Shown one piece after another: positions 17,466 to 25,534 of a DNA stretch of 64,000 bases. Position numbers and translations under genes: made by a program. The notes under the pieces are model-generated. The model was not told where the DNA came from. It searched no databases and worked only from the letters and a program-made list of their open reading frames with translations. Positions within the stretch are counted from its first letter, which is position 1. Each line of letters begins with the position of its first letter. This DNA is from Rhizobium sp. BK313. Its GTDB lineage: Bacteria; Pseudomonadota; Alphaproteobacteria; Rhizobiales; Rhizobiaceae. Where the stretch lies: the NCBI RefSeq assembly GCF_014193655.1, contig NZ_JACHZQ010000010.1, forward strand, positions 153,218 to 217,217, given 5' to 3'.

Positions 17466-18259
17466 TTCGGCTCCGAAGAAGGGGCATGGGCAAAGGGGTT
17501 CGCAAAGATCGTTTCTGCGTGTTGCAGGTCCTCAGGCGTATCGATCTCGAACCACTTGATATCGTCGCAGAAAACGGGTGCGATCCGCATCGCCTTCTCG
17601 GCCGTCAGGCGCGACAGAATCTGTTCCAGATAGACATCGATCCGTCCGGTTTGCACCTGCCTGTCGAGTGCCGAAATCAGCGTTCCGGTCGACATCGGAC
17701 AGGAGAAGCGAGACAGGTTCATTGTTTTGAAGAGTGGCGGGCCATCGGTCGATGTTTCCGTCGCGATTTGTCTCAGCCGATACTCGGCGATCGACCCTTC
17801 CATATCCAATGAGACGGCCGATCCCTCCATCGGAGGGATGAATGTGACGACAGCCGTGACGTTGTCGGCCGTGTGCTCCTGAAGCCGGCGCAAAGCCGCC
17901 TCTTCGAAGAAAACGTCGGCCTCCAGGACGTAGCAGTCGCCCGCAAGCAGACTATCTCGAGCAAGCCACAGAGAATAGGCGCTGCCGGACATGTCGAAGC
18001 GGGTTGATTCGACATAGTCGACGGCAAGCCCGTTGAAGTTGCGACCACAGGCACATTGGATCGCGTCTTTGCGATAGCCGACGACGATTGTCACCTCTTT
18101 TACGCCGACCGCGTTGAGATTGCGCAAGGCGTTGAAGAGAATGGGCGTGCCGCCGACCTCGACCAGAGGCTTCGGTCGAAGATCGGTCAAGGGCCGCAGG
18201 CGCGAGCCCACGCCCGCGGCGAGAACAATGGCTTTCCTTGCGTCGAATCCACCAGTCAT
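17459..18259 (-). CDS. Nucleotidyltransferase, probably CTP:phosphonate (PntC/LicC-like) cytidylyltransferase
   Basis: The 266-residue product begins with the sugar-nucleotidyltransferase signature AIVLAAGVGSRLRPLTDLRPKPLVEV. It continues with GYRKDAI, YVLEADVFFEE (metal-binding Asp) and KWFEIDTPEDL near the C-terminus, as in LicC and PntC enzymes. It would activate a phosphonate or phosphocholine-like head group with CTP. The neighbouring PEP mutase and CDP-alcohol transferase make an aminophosphonate the likely substrate. Its ATG overlaps the aminotransferase stop (ATGA). The call as PntC rests on context and length, since LicC-like proteins share the same motifs. Confidence 0.85.
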   Translation of the reverse strand: MTGGFDARKAIVLAAGVGSRLRPLTDLRPKPLVEVGGTPILFNALRNLNAVGVKEVTIVVGYRKDAIQCACGRNFNGLAVDYVESTRFDMSGSAYSLWLARDSLLAGDCYVLEADVFFEEAALRRLQEHTADNVTAVVTFIPPMEGSAVSLDMEGSIAEYRLRQIATETSTDGPPLFKTMNLSRFSCPMSTGTLISALDRQVQTGRIDVYLEQILSRLTAEKAMRIAPVFCDDIKWFEIDTPEDLQHAETIFANPFAHAPSSEPKC

Positions 18260-19476
18260 TGGCGTGCTCCGACGACGAGGTTTCGGTCATTCCGAGTGTC
18301 AAGGAATGCAACCAGCCGATGGCAGCCTGCCCGCAAGCGATCGGGTAGGCCTCCGTAAGACAGGCGCAGACCGGTCGGATCGCCAAAGACCGTCCCAGGC
18401 ACGACGACGACGCCAGTTTCCTCGAGCAAGGCAGCCGCGACGTCGTCGGCCGTCTTGCCGGCCCAAACAGAGTTGGACGATCCGAGGAGCCTGGACAGGT
18501 CCAGATAGAGGTAGAAGCCGCCCTCAGCCGCAGGCAGGTCGACATCCTTCAGCTTCGAGAGAATCTCCAACCCCAGCGACCGCGCCGCAGTCAGCTGTTC
18601 GCGCAATATCGCCTCGGCCTCGCGGTCGCCGTTCTGCAGATGATGCAGTACGGCGTGTTGGGCGATTACGTTCGGGTTCGACGTGCTGTGGCTTTGCAGG
18701 GCTTTCACTGCGGATACGACGGCGGCAGGCGCGGCCATGTAGCCGATGCGCCATCCCGTCATGGCAAGGCTTTTGGAAAAAGAGTTGACCGTGATGGTGC
18801 GCGATCGGATCTGTGGAACCAGCGAGACGATCGAACGATGGCGGCGGCCCTGGTGCGTAAAGGCGCCATAGCACTCGTCGAAAATGACCCATAGATCATG
18901 CGCCAGTGCCAGCTCAGCGATGGCGACGAGCGTCTGATCGTCATAGACCGCTCCGGTCGGATTGTTCGGTGTGTTGACGACGATCGCGCGTGTACGAGGC
19001 GTAAGAGCGGATTCGATGTCGGCAATGTTCGGCACATATCCGTTTTCACGCGTGTCGACCGACACGGGTTGAGCACCTGCTAAAAGCACTTGTGCGGCAA
19101 AGGTGCTCCAATAGGGAGCAGGAACGATGACTTGGTCACCAGGGTCGAGCAGAACCAGCGTGGCATTGAACAGGGCCTGTTTGGCGCCGCCGGTGACCGC
19201 GATTTCCTCGAACGAATACGCCTGTCCGGTTTCCTGCGAGAGCTTGTGAGCCAGCGCCTGCCGCAGCTCCGCCATGCCGATGGTATCGGTATAGCCATTG
19301 ATGCCCCGACGGATGGCGTCGATCGCGCCCTCGCTGATCGTCGAAGGCAAATTGGCCGAAATCTCGCCGGCGCTGAGATCGATAATGTCTCGTCCCTTGG
19401 CGCTGGCGGCCCTGGCGGACGCTCTTGCGAGCGCAGTACCCGATGCGGTGAATAGCGTAGTCCGGTGCGCGAGCAT
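18256..19476 (-). CDS. Class I aminotransferase of the phosphonate operon
   Basis: The 406-residue enzyme belongs to the aspartate aminotransferase fold: GYTDTIGMAELRQAL, TGGAKQALFNA, PAPYW, VVNTPNNPTGAVY, VIFDECYGAF (Asp200, Tyr203) and NSFSKSLAMTGWRIGY with the PLP lysine at 235. It follows the PEP mutase by 55 bp with GAGG before the ATG and overlaps the cytidylyltransferase. It may convert phosphonopyruvate to phosphonoalanine, pulling the unfavourable mutase equilibrium forward, or act later as a 2-aminoethylphosphonate aminotransferase. The sequence does not separate these options, although no aldehyde-forming decarboxylase is encoded nearby. Confidence 0.9.
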   Translation of the reverse strand: MLAHRTTLFTASGTALARASARAASAKGRDIIDLSAGEISANLPSTISEGAIDAIRRGINGYTDTIGMAELRQALAHKLSQETGQAYSFEEIAVTGGAKQALFNATLVLLDPGDQVIVPAPYWSTFAAQVLLAGAQPVSVDTRENGYVPNIADIESALTPRTRAIVVNTPNNPTGAVYDDQTLVAIAELALAHDLWVIFDECYGAFTHQGRRHRSIVSLVPQIRSRTITVNSFSKSLAMTGWRIGYMAAPAAVVSAVKALQSHSTSNPNVIAQHAVLHHLQNGDREAEAILREQLTAARSLGLEILSKLKDVDLPAAEGGFYLYLDLSRLLGSSNSVWAGKTADDVAAALLEETGVVVVPGTVFGDPTGLRLSYGGLPDRLRAGCHRLVAFLDTRNDRNLVVGARQ

Positions 19477-19531
19477 GCGATGCCTCGTCTGCTGGGATGG
19501 CGGTGATCAATCGGGGATGGTGCTGATTGCG

Positions 19532-20437
19532 TCAGCTCAGGTAGCGCCTTTCGGCTTCTACCAGTTCGTCGTAATTCATCAGGCTGAAGAGGTCTTTCAC
19601 GGACGCGATCGTGTCTTCCAGCGAGACGACGCCCTCCTCCAATTTGATCGTGGCGCAGGCGCGTCGCATCGCCGCCGCGGCGGCACGCAGATTCTGGTTG
19701 GCCCAGATGATCGTCGAAACGCCAGCGTCTCGGAAGCGGGATACGGGCGTTGCGTAGTAGGTGGTCGGCACGATCACGACCGGCAGCCGATTTTGCCACT
19801 GTCGTGTGAAATCCTCGATTTCCGCTGCATCGCGACGCTTTGAATGGATGAGAATCGCGTCTGCGCCGGCCTGGGCATAGGCGTTCGCCCGGGAAATGGC
19901 CTCGTCCATTCCTCGGTTCGCGATCAGCGCTTCGGTTCGCGCGACGAGAACCAGGTCGGGGGTCGTATCCTTGACGGCACGCAGCCGGCCGCAAAATTCC
20001 GCGGTATCGGCCAAGGGATGGCGGCCCTCGATGAAACTGTTCATCTTCGGATAGAGCTTGTCCTCAAGGCAAAGCCCCTGCGCACCACGCTGCCTTATCT
20101 TTTTTCCCAGAAGTCGGGCATTGTTGAAATTGCCGAAGCCGCTGTCGCCGTCGACGAGGACAGGCAGCCGGCCGCTGTCGACGATGCGCTCGACCACCGC
20201 AGTAACCATCGACCACGACGCTTCGTTGCAATCGCGATAGCCGAGCGACGACGAGATCGTCAGGCCCGAGGCCCAGAGCCCCTGGAATCCGGCTTCCTGG
20301 GCGATCGCCGCCGAGAGACCGTCATGCGCCTCCATCAGGAACGACAGTGTTCCGCCAGCGATGAGCTCCGAAAGATCTGGTGCGGCCGCCTCGCCTCGAT
20401 GACCGCCATTCCTATCAGGATATTCAAGGTTCTGCAT
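19532..20437 (-). CDS. pepM: Phosphoenolpyruvate phosphomutase (PEP mutase)
   Basis: The 301-residue TIM-barrel enzyme carries the diagnostic mutase signature EDKLYPKMNSF, with EDK at 125-127 and Asn-Ser at 133-134, and the metal site LVDGDSGFGNFNNA (Asp96, Asp98). It rearranges PEP to phosphonopyruvate, the first step of nearly all biological C-P bond formation. The reaction favours PEP, so a following irreversible step is needed. AAGGAGG lies seven bases before the start. It is the first gene of a six-gene operon, divergent from a GntR regulator across a 280-bp AT-rich gap. Confidence 0.95.
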   Translation of the reverse strand: MQNLEYPDRNGGHRGEAAAPDLSELIAGGTLSFLMEAHDGLSAAIAQEAGFQGLWASGLTISSSLGYRDCNEASWSMVTAVVERIVDSGRLPVLVDGDSGFGNFNNARLLGKKIRQRGAQGLCLEDKLYPKMNSFIEGRHPLADTAEFCGRLRAVKDTTPDLVLVARTEALIANRGMDEAISRANAYAQAGADAILIHSKRRDAAEIEDFTRQWQNRLPVVIVPTTYYATPVSRFRDAGVSTIIWANQNLRAAAAAMRRACATIKLEEGVVSLEDTIASVKDLFSLMNYDELVEAERRYLS

Positions 20438-20719
20438 GCGCTTCCTCCTTCATCTCAAGTAAGTAAGCGCGCGCCGGAAAATAGAATCAAGAACTAACGA
20501 ACCTATAGTTTCGATATATCGCAATTATATTTTTGATACATTGTCGACTGCGGAACAATATTCGATATACCGGTTGATAGATCGATGAAGCATTCGGAAT
20601 TTCGCGTTCATTCCTATCTAAATGGGCATCGTCTGCAGCTGATAAATCTGCGACTCGAATCGCGTTGCGAAGCGGATTAGAGCTGTCGGGCTGCGCTTCG
20701 TCGCACGAGGACATGGATT
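20438..20719. promoter_or_regulatory. Divergent promoter region of the phosphonate operon and its GntR regulator
   Basis: This 282-bp gap is AT-rich around 20490-20600 (TATATCGCAATTATATTTTTG; repeated TCGATATA and CGATATACC). The short repeats of TCGATAT at 20511 and 20562 could be a regulator site. No gene is visible in it. Confidence 0.5.
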
Positions 20720-21442
20720 ATGGAGGAATGGCAATCGCGTCTAAGCGACGATTTGGCCGGGCGCGACAAGGCCAGCCGGGCTTACCTCGACATCAAGGCC
20801 GTTTTGCTGTCGCATCGTGTGCCGCCCTCCACATTCCTCAATATCAAGTCGCTCGCCGAAGCCCTTAGGTTGAGTGCGACGCCGGTCCGCGAAGCCCTCG
20901 TCCGTCTGGCCCAAGAGGACATCATTTTCCAGGCCCCGTTGGGGCGCGGCTATTTTTCCCGGGCATTCAGGATCGACGAACTCGCTTCCGAATTCGAGGC
21001 CGCTCGGCTGATCGCAAGCTATACACTTGTCGAGCAGCGTGATCGCGTTGCCTCCGAACTATTCTGGACATTTGCCGTCGACGGAAACGCACCTTCCTCT
21101 AACCTCTTCGAACACTCGCTCCTGATCGAGCGCTTCCATCTACGTTTGGGAGAGCTCTCGCAAAATCTGCGATTCCAACGTGTCATGGAAGTTTTCGTGG
21201 AGCGGAGTCGGTTCATACGTCTCCATGATCTGAGCGCTCCCGGCCGCCTTGAAGAAGTCGGCGAGGTCATGCGCGATTTAAAAAGATCAATCGAGGCCGA
21301 CGAGATGGATGCCGCGGTCGAAATACTGCGCGAGCAGACAAAAACAACAATAGGGCGCCTGCCGGATATGATGCAAGAGATCCTGCGGCGCGCGATCGCG
21401 GCGGGTCTTTCCGCGGAGGCCGCGTTGGTCCGTGAGCGCTAG
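20720..21442 (+). CDS. GntR-family (FCD subfamily) transcriptional regulator
   Basis: The 240-residue protein has an N-terminal winged HTH (FLNIKSLAEALRLSATPVREALVRLAQEDIIFQAPLGRGYF) and an all-helical C-terminal domain with the FCD-like pattern LIERFHLRLGELSQNLRFQRVMEVFVERSRF and VMRDLKRSIEADEMDAAVEILREQ. It lies divergent from pepM and is likely to control the phosphonate operon, perhaps in response to a carboxylate or phosphonate. GAGGAC precedes the start by about ten bases. A small XRE regulator follows on the same strand after 121 bp. Confidence 0.9.
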   Translation: MEEWQSRLSDDLAGRDKASRAYLDIKAVLLSHRVPPSTFLNIKSLAEALRLSATPVREALVRLAQEDIIFQAPLGRGYFSRAFRIDELASEFEAARLIASYTLVEQRDRVASELFWTFAVDGNAPSSNLFEHSLLIERFHLRLGELSQNLRFQRVMEVFVERSRFIRLHDLSAPGRLEEVGEVMRDLKRSIEADEMDAAVEILREQTKTTIGRLPDMMQEILRRAIAAGLSAEAALVRER

Positions 21443-21510
21443 TTCGCCTTCGATGCGACGACAGGCATGGTCGAGCATCGGAGCGCCTTCTCATCCGGCG
21501 TCGCGGCGGA

Positions 21511-21540
21511 ATGTATACTATAGTGTGTCGTACTATAGTG
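21511..21540 (+). promoter_or_regulatory. Tandem ACTATAGTG operator in front of an XRE gene
   Basis: ACTATAGTG occurs at 21517-21525 and 21532-21540, 15 bp apart; the core ACTATAGT is a palindrome. The site is 24 bp upstream of the XRE start, so autoregulation is likely. The left part ATGTATACTATA is the exact reverse complement of the motif at 8719-8730. Confidence 0.6.
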
Positions 21541-21563
21541 AACATTGCGCCAAAACCTATGCA

Positions 21564-21773
21564 ATGCATATTCGTGCGATCGTGGGCTTGAACGTCTTGA
21601 GAATTCGCCGTGAGCGGCAGTTGTCCCAGGAGGAGCTGTCGTTGCGCGCCAAGGTAACGCGTGCCTATCTCAGCGGCATAGAAGCCGGTACCCGCAATCC
21701 GACGGTCGATATGCTGGCAAGGCTCGGCGATGCGCTGGGGGTAAGTGTCGAGGAACTTGTCAAATCGAGTTGA
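21564..21773 (+). CDS. Small XRE-family HTH regulator
   Basis: The 69-residue protein is a single lambda-repressor-like HTH domain: IVGLNVLRIRRERQLSQEELSLRAKVTRAYLSGIEAGTRNPTVDMLARLGDALGVSVEELV. It is a close relative of the 74-residue regulator at 31493-31717; both share the LSGIE/LEQG.RNPTV recognition region. It lies between the GntR gene and a broken DUF736 gene. The double ACTATAGTG site upstream suggests that it represses itself. Confidence 0.85.
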   Translation: MHIRAIVGLNVLRIRRERQLSQEELSLRAKVTRAYLSGIEAGTRNPTVDMLARLGDALGVSVEELVKSS

Positions 21774-21779
21774 ACCCAT

Positions 21780-21945
21780 AAGGCCCTCATCGAAAATCCC
21801 TCCGACAGCGGACCGCACTTCCGCATCTACGCCGGCAACGTCGAGCTCGGTGCGGCGTGGCAGAAAATCTCGGAACAGGGGCGCGATTATCTCTCGGTCA
21901 AACTCGACGACCCAAGCTTCTCGGCTCCCATCTACGCGATTGCGT
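21780..21945 (+). pseudogene. Truncated second DUF736 gene
   Basis: The plus strand encodes ALIENPSDSGPHFRIYAG, NVELGAAWQKISEQGRDYL and SVKLDDPSFSAPIYA, clearly matching the intact DUF736 protein at 6028-6339. The N-terminal ~25 residues and the C-terminal 15 residues are missing and there is no start codon. It is directly preceded by the XRE gene stop. Its 3' end runs into the convergent WGR gene. Confidence 0.8.
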
Positions 21946-22204
21946 TGCGTGTTTCGGCCCTCGCAGGTGGCCGGTAGCCACGACCGCGCTTTTTTCGAAG
22001 CAGGTCAAGGAACAGCATGACTGCCTCTTTTTCATGATCGAAATCGTGGACCATCGTTTGCCCGCTTGTGCCAATTCGGCCCCAGCGCCGTCGCAAACAG
22101 GCCTGCCCGAAAAGCGTGGGCTCGATCGCCAGGGAATAGAACCGCGCCAAATTTTTGTGAGGATCGGTTCGCTCGATATAAAGGTGATAGGGCTCGATTA
22201 TCAT
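21932..22204 (-). CDS. WGR domain protein
   Basis: The 90-residue product is almost entirely a WGR domain: YHLYIERTDPHKNLARFYSLAIEPTLFG, the signature RRRWGRIGTSGQ and HEKEAVMLFLDLLRKKRGRGY. WGR domains occur in PARPs and MolR-like proteins and bind nucleic acid; short stand-alone versions are frequent on rhizobial plasmids next to transfer genes, with unknown function. The start at an ATG (MIIEPYH) gives the expected domain length; the frame runs further up to 22276. Confidence 0.85.
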   Translation of the reverse strand: MIIEPYHLYIERTDPHKNLARFYSLAIEPTLFGQACLRRRWGRIGTSGQTMVHDFDHEKEAVMLFLDLLRKKRGRGYRPPARAETRNAIA

Positions 22205-22853
22205 GCTCACACGATCGTCGATCGCGCAAAGCGCGTCCAACGAGTGTTTTGAATCGGTCCCTATACATCGATTCAAAACGGTGATGGATCAGATCTTCGG
22301 CGGCGTTTGCCGACACCATCCACCGACCAAAATCTCCGCGAGATTGACAGGCGGCCATGGCTGCAATCGGTCTGTACTTTTTCTTCAATTCCGCAATCTG
22401 AATGTTCTGCGCCAAAACGGTTGTCCTCCTACCCGGTCCAGTTGCGTCATCTCCGCAGTTTCCTGCGTTCAACGCTTGGTATCCCCTTTTCTCCCCTGGC
22501 ATCGAGACGATTCCTTATTGCGGCTATGAGGCGATTATGCTCCGCACGATGATGGTTATGATGGGAACAGGTGTTGCTGAGAAAGTGCGAGAGACATCGG
22601 TCGCTCCTAAGCAATTGGGGGGATGATCCGCAAAGTCGGTCAGCGAGCTCGCCGAGACTGAATGAAGAATTTGGGCCGGCACCAAAGAAGACCTGCGCGA
22701 CAGGCAGAACGGTGCTGCGGTCTATCTCTAATGTCTTGATAGTCGATATGCACCCGTCAGCGGGCTCGATGTGGAGGTGTGAACAGTACCTCGCCGCGCG
22801 CTGTCATAAACTGGTCTTGCGATCTTTCGCGTGCCAACGAACTGCGCGGCATT
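22205..22853. other. Intergenic region, no convincing gene
   Basis: About 650 bp between the WGR gene and the end of traG. Frames on both strands give low-complexity, arginine-rich products without ribosome-binding sites. No repeat, RNA gene or transposase fragment was recognised. Confidence 0.5.
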
Positions 22854-24779
22854 TCAAGGTCGTCCGACATGCCCAGAAAACCTGTTCGGCTTGACGCAGC
22901 TTGTCATATCCTGCCGTCGAAACCAGATTGCGCGCCCGCATCTAAGCGGCGGGTTTCCTGCCGTGAAGACAATCTGATCATCGGCGCGCATGCGCAGAAC
23001 CTCATGCGGCTGAATCAGCGGTCTTGCCGCGAGTTGCTTTGACCGCGTCCGCGATGCTCCTCGTGACTGCGTGTTGCGGCTGATCTGGTCGATTTCGACC
23101 GTCGTCGTGCCGCATCGACGCGAGATGTAGTCCGCCGTTTCCGGATCGTTGATGGCGGCAAAGGAAATCCAGCTCGCACTTTCGAACCATTTGCTGGTCG
23201 CGTCGCGTCCGCCGAACGCCTCCCGCAGTTGACCGATCGACTGGTAGATCATCATCAGGGTTACCCCATACTTGCGGCCGGCGTCACGGGCGGTTTCCAA
23301 AATACGCATATAGCCGAGCCGTGCGACCTCATCGAGGAGAAACAGTGCGCGTCCGTCCATCGAACCGTCGCGATTGTAAATCGCATTCAGAAAGGATCCG
23401 ATGATCACGCGCGCGAGCCCTGAATGCGTCTCCAGTGTTTTCAAGTCGATGTTAATGAAGACATCGGTGGTGGGGGAGACGATCGCATCGGTGGGGAAGC
23501 TGCAGCCCGATACAAGGGAGGCATAGTTGGGATAGGAAAGCCAATGCGTTTCCTTGATTGCGTTGGCATAGACGCCGCTGAAGGTTTCAGGCGTCATGTT
23601 GACGAAGGGTGCGACGTTCTCCCTCACGAAGGTCGACCCGGACGTATCGTAGATCCCCTGCAGTCGCTGGCGCAGTTTCGGTTCCGGTTCGGCAAGATGG
23701 ATGCGGGCCTGGCGGAGCGTCTGTTGTGCTTCTTCAAAATGACCGGACAGGCAGATATCGCCAATCATCGCGGTCAGCAACTGCAATGCCGAGGTCCGGA
23801 AGAAATCCTCGCGCGAGCTGCTCATGCGTCCGCTATCGCTCATAATCCAGGATGCGACAGAGGCGATATCCTCTTCCTTGGTGCCGCCGGTTCGACCGAT
23901 CCAGTCGAGAACATTGAAACCGATTTCCGGCTGCTTCGGATCGAGGACATAGATGTCGCGCCCTGCTGCTTGACGATGGTCTCGGACCATCGAGGCGACT
24001 TCGTTCGACGGATCTAGTACGACAAGCGCTCCGCCCCATTTGAGTGCCGTCGGTATTGTTACGGATGTCGTCTTGAAGCCTCCGGAGCCGGCAAAGACGA
24101 TCCCGTGCGAGGACCCGAACGCGCCATCGAAACACAGCAACGGCGATTTGCCGCCAGCGCCCCAACTTCTGCGGTCATCAGCTTGGAAACGTCGATTTGC
24201 GATATCGTCCCGATCGACGCGATAGCGTTCTCCGATGACGATTCCGCCGGTTTCGGGAAATAGGCTTTGGGCCTCCGCGGGTTTCATCCAATCGGCCTCT
24301 CCGTGCATCGCGCGCCGGCCGCGAACGCGCTTTGGCTCGGATTGCGCAAAAGCGGCATTGCCAAGGATTGCCACCCGCGCGGCAAAGCCTGTCGCGACGA
24401 CCACTGCGCCCACGCCGAACAGCGCCCCGGGGTCCATGTGGGAAAGGACGGCGTTGCTTGTCGGTACATGCTCGGCAAGCGCAGCCAGACGCGCTGCTTC
24501 GCGGGCCGCGGCAATGGCGGCGGTGGTCAGACCACCACCGACGACGCTACGACCGATAATCTTGACATGCAACGATCCTGCCCCGCCGAACAGGAAGAGC
24601 AAGCCTACGACGGCTGCCAGAGCGTAGGGAAGTGCGACCGCCGTTTGGACAAGCAAAGGCCTGCTTGCCGCTGTCTGCCCCCAACCCACGATCCAATGCT
24701 CAATATTGGACGCGCCGATTGTCGCAACCACCATCAGTACCGCCGGTGCGGTCGACAAGATCGGCCTATTCGCGTTCAT
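22854..24779 (-). CDS. traG: TraG, VirD4-type coupling protein
   Basis: The 641-residue ATPase has an N-terminal membrane domain (PAVLMVVATIGAS; ALPYALAAVVGLLFLFGG), Walker A FAGSGGFKTTS and Walker B-like ALFLLDEVARLG, with the VirD4 motif TLMMIYQSIGQLREAFG. It links the TraA-DNA relaxosome to the Trb channel at the inner membrane. The start MNANRPILSTAPA gives the usual family length and overlaps traD by 14 bp, so traC-traD-traG form one operon reading away from oriT. The C-terminus is complete. Confidence 0.96.
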   Translation of the reverse strand: MNANRPILSTAPAVLMVVATIGASNIEHWIVGWGQTAASRPLLVQTAVALPYALAAVVGLLFLFGGAGSLHVKIIGRSVVGGGLTTAAIAAAREAARLAALAEHVPTSNAVLSHMDPGALFGVGAVVVATGFAARVAILGNAAFAQSEPKRVRGRRAMHGEADWMKPAEAQSLFPETGGIVIGERYRVDRDDIANRRFQADDRRSWGAGGKSPLLCFDGAFGSSHGIVFAGSGGFKTTSVTIPTALKWGGALVVLDPSNEVASMVRDHRQAAGRDIYVLDPKQPEIGFNVLDWIGRTGGTKEEDIASVASWIMSDSGRMSSSREDFFRTSALQLLTAMIGDICLSGHFEEAQQTLRQARIHLAEPEPKLRQRLQGIYDTSGSTFVRENVAPFVNMTPETFSGVYANAIKETHWLSYPNYASLVSGCSFPTDAIVSPTTDVFINIDLKTLETHSGLARVIIGSFLNAIYNRDGSMDGRALFLLDEVARLGYMRILETARDAGRKYGVTLMMIYQSIGQLREAFGGRDATSKWFESASWISFAAINDPETADYISRRCGTTTVEIDQISRNTQSRGASRTRSKQLAARPLIQPHEVLRMRADDQIVFTAGNPPLRCGRAIWFRRQDMTSCVKPNRFSGHVGRP

Positions 24780-24981
24780 TGCCAAGCGCCTCTGCGCCGA
24801 TCGAGATCAAACGGGAGCGCTCGGTCTCGCCATTGGCCAAATTCTGTCTGAGCTCGATCAAAGCCCCCAAAATGAGCGCTCGCTTTTCATATCGGAGACC
24901 CGCTTTGACGATCAGTCCGCCGAGTTCGATTTTTTCGCGCGTGTCTCTTTTGCGCGCATCCGAAGTTGCCGTTCGCGCCAT
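24766..24981 (-). CDS. traD: TraD, small relaxosome protein
   Basis: The 71-residue product (MARTATSDARKRDTREKIELGGLIV...) matches the family length. It is a charged, helical protein with the KIELGGLIVKAGLRYEKRALILGALIEL core conserved in Ti-type TraD and MobC-like accessory proteins. It begins four bases after traC and overlaps traG. It probably assists TraA and TraC at oriT. The reading frame extends upstream to 25056, but the extension overlaps traC and is not conserved in kind. Confidence 0.92.
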   Translation of the reverse strand: MARTATSDARKRDTREKIELGGLIVKAGLRYEKRALILGALIELRQNLANGETERSRLISIGAEALGNERE

Positions 24982-24985
24982 CCGC

Positions 24986-25282
24986 TCAAGCCTCAGCAGT
25001 TTCGTCCGAACCCGGCTCAACGCCGAAGGGCGGTGTTTGCGACCCTTTTGCGGCATGGCTCAGGGATTGACTTGCGACCACTGAATCGGCTCTTCGTGGA
25101 CCGAACCGCCCCGCCAATGCCTCGAACGCGGCTTGCAGATCAGTGTCATCGATTTCGACCTCTCCAAGCCCCCCCTTCAGAGCGATCCTGCCAATACGTT
25201 CGGCTTCGCGCGTTTCGGCCTGCCTCAGTTGTTCCTGTAGCTTGGTGATTTCCTCGCGGATCTTTGAGGAAGGCTTTTTCAT
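24986..25282 (-). CDS. traC: TraC, relaxosome accessory protein
   Basis: The 98-residue protein starts MKKPSSKIREEITKLQEQLRQAETREAERIGRIALKGGLG: a basic N-terminal coiled coil followed by a short acidic region, as in Ti-plasmid TraC, and its length is typical. It lies on the oriT-proximal side of the leftward transfer operon, 150 bp from the nic region. It is expected to bind oriT and to help TraA form the relaxosome. Confidence 0.93.
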   Translation of the reverse strand: MKKPSSKIREEITKLQEQLRQAETREAERIGRIALKGGLGEVEIDDTDLQAAFEALAGRFGPRRADSVVASQSLSHAAKGSQTPPFGVEPGSDETAEA

Positions 25283-25424
25283 TCCGATCGGTTCCTTCTT
25301 GCCGTTTGTGTTGTTGGCTGCTGACAGAGTCGGCCGGATCTTGCCGTCGATCCACTGACAGAAATGCGAGTTGGCGAAGCCATCGCTTATGGCCATCATC
25401 CCGGCCGTTCCGAAGGAGCGGTAT

Positions 25425-25458
25425 CCAAGGGCGCAATTATACGTCGCTGGCGCGACGT
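25425..25458. other. oriT: Origin of transfer (oriT) nic region
   Basis: Between the divergent traC and traA genes lies CCAAGGGCGCAATTATACGT, which on the other strand reads as the RSF1010/Ti-type nic consensus ending in TGCGCCCTTGG. Immediately beside it, ACGTCGC/GCGACGT form a 7-bp hairpin with a TGGC loop (25441-25458). TraA would nick here and stay bound to the 5' end. Confidence 0.9.
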
Positions 25459-25534
25459 GCGCGTTGTCTGTGGCAACGGGAGACCGCTTTGCCGGAACGC
25501 ATCGATCCCGTCGTCGTCAGGAGCGTTCTTCACC

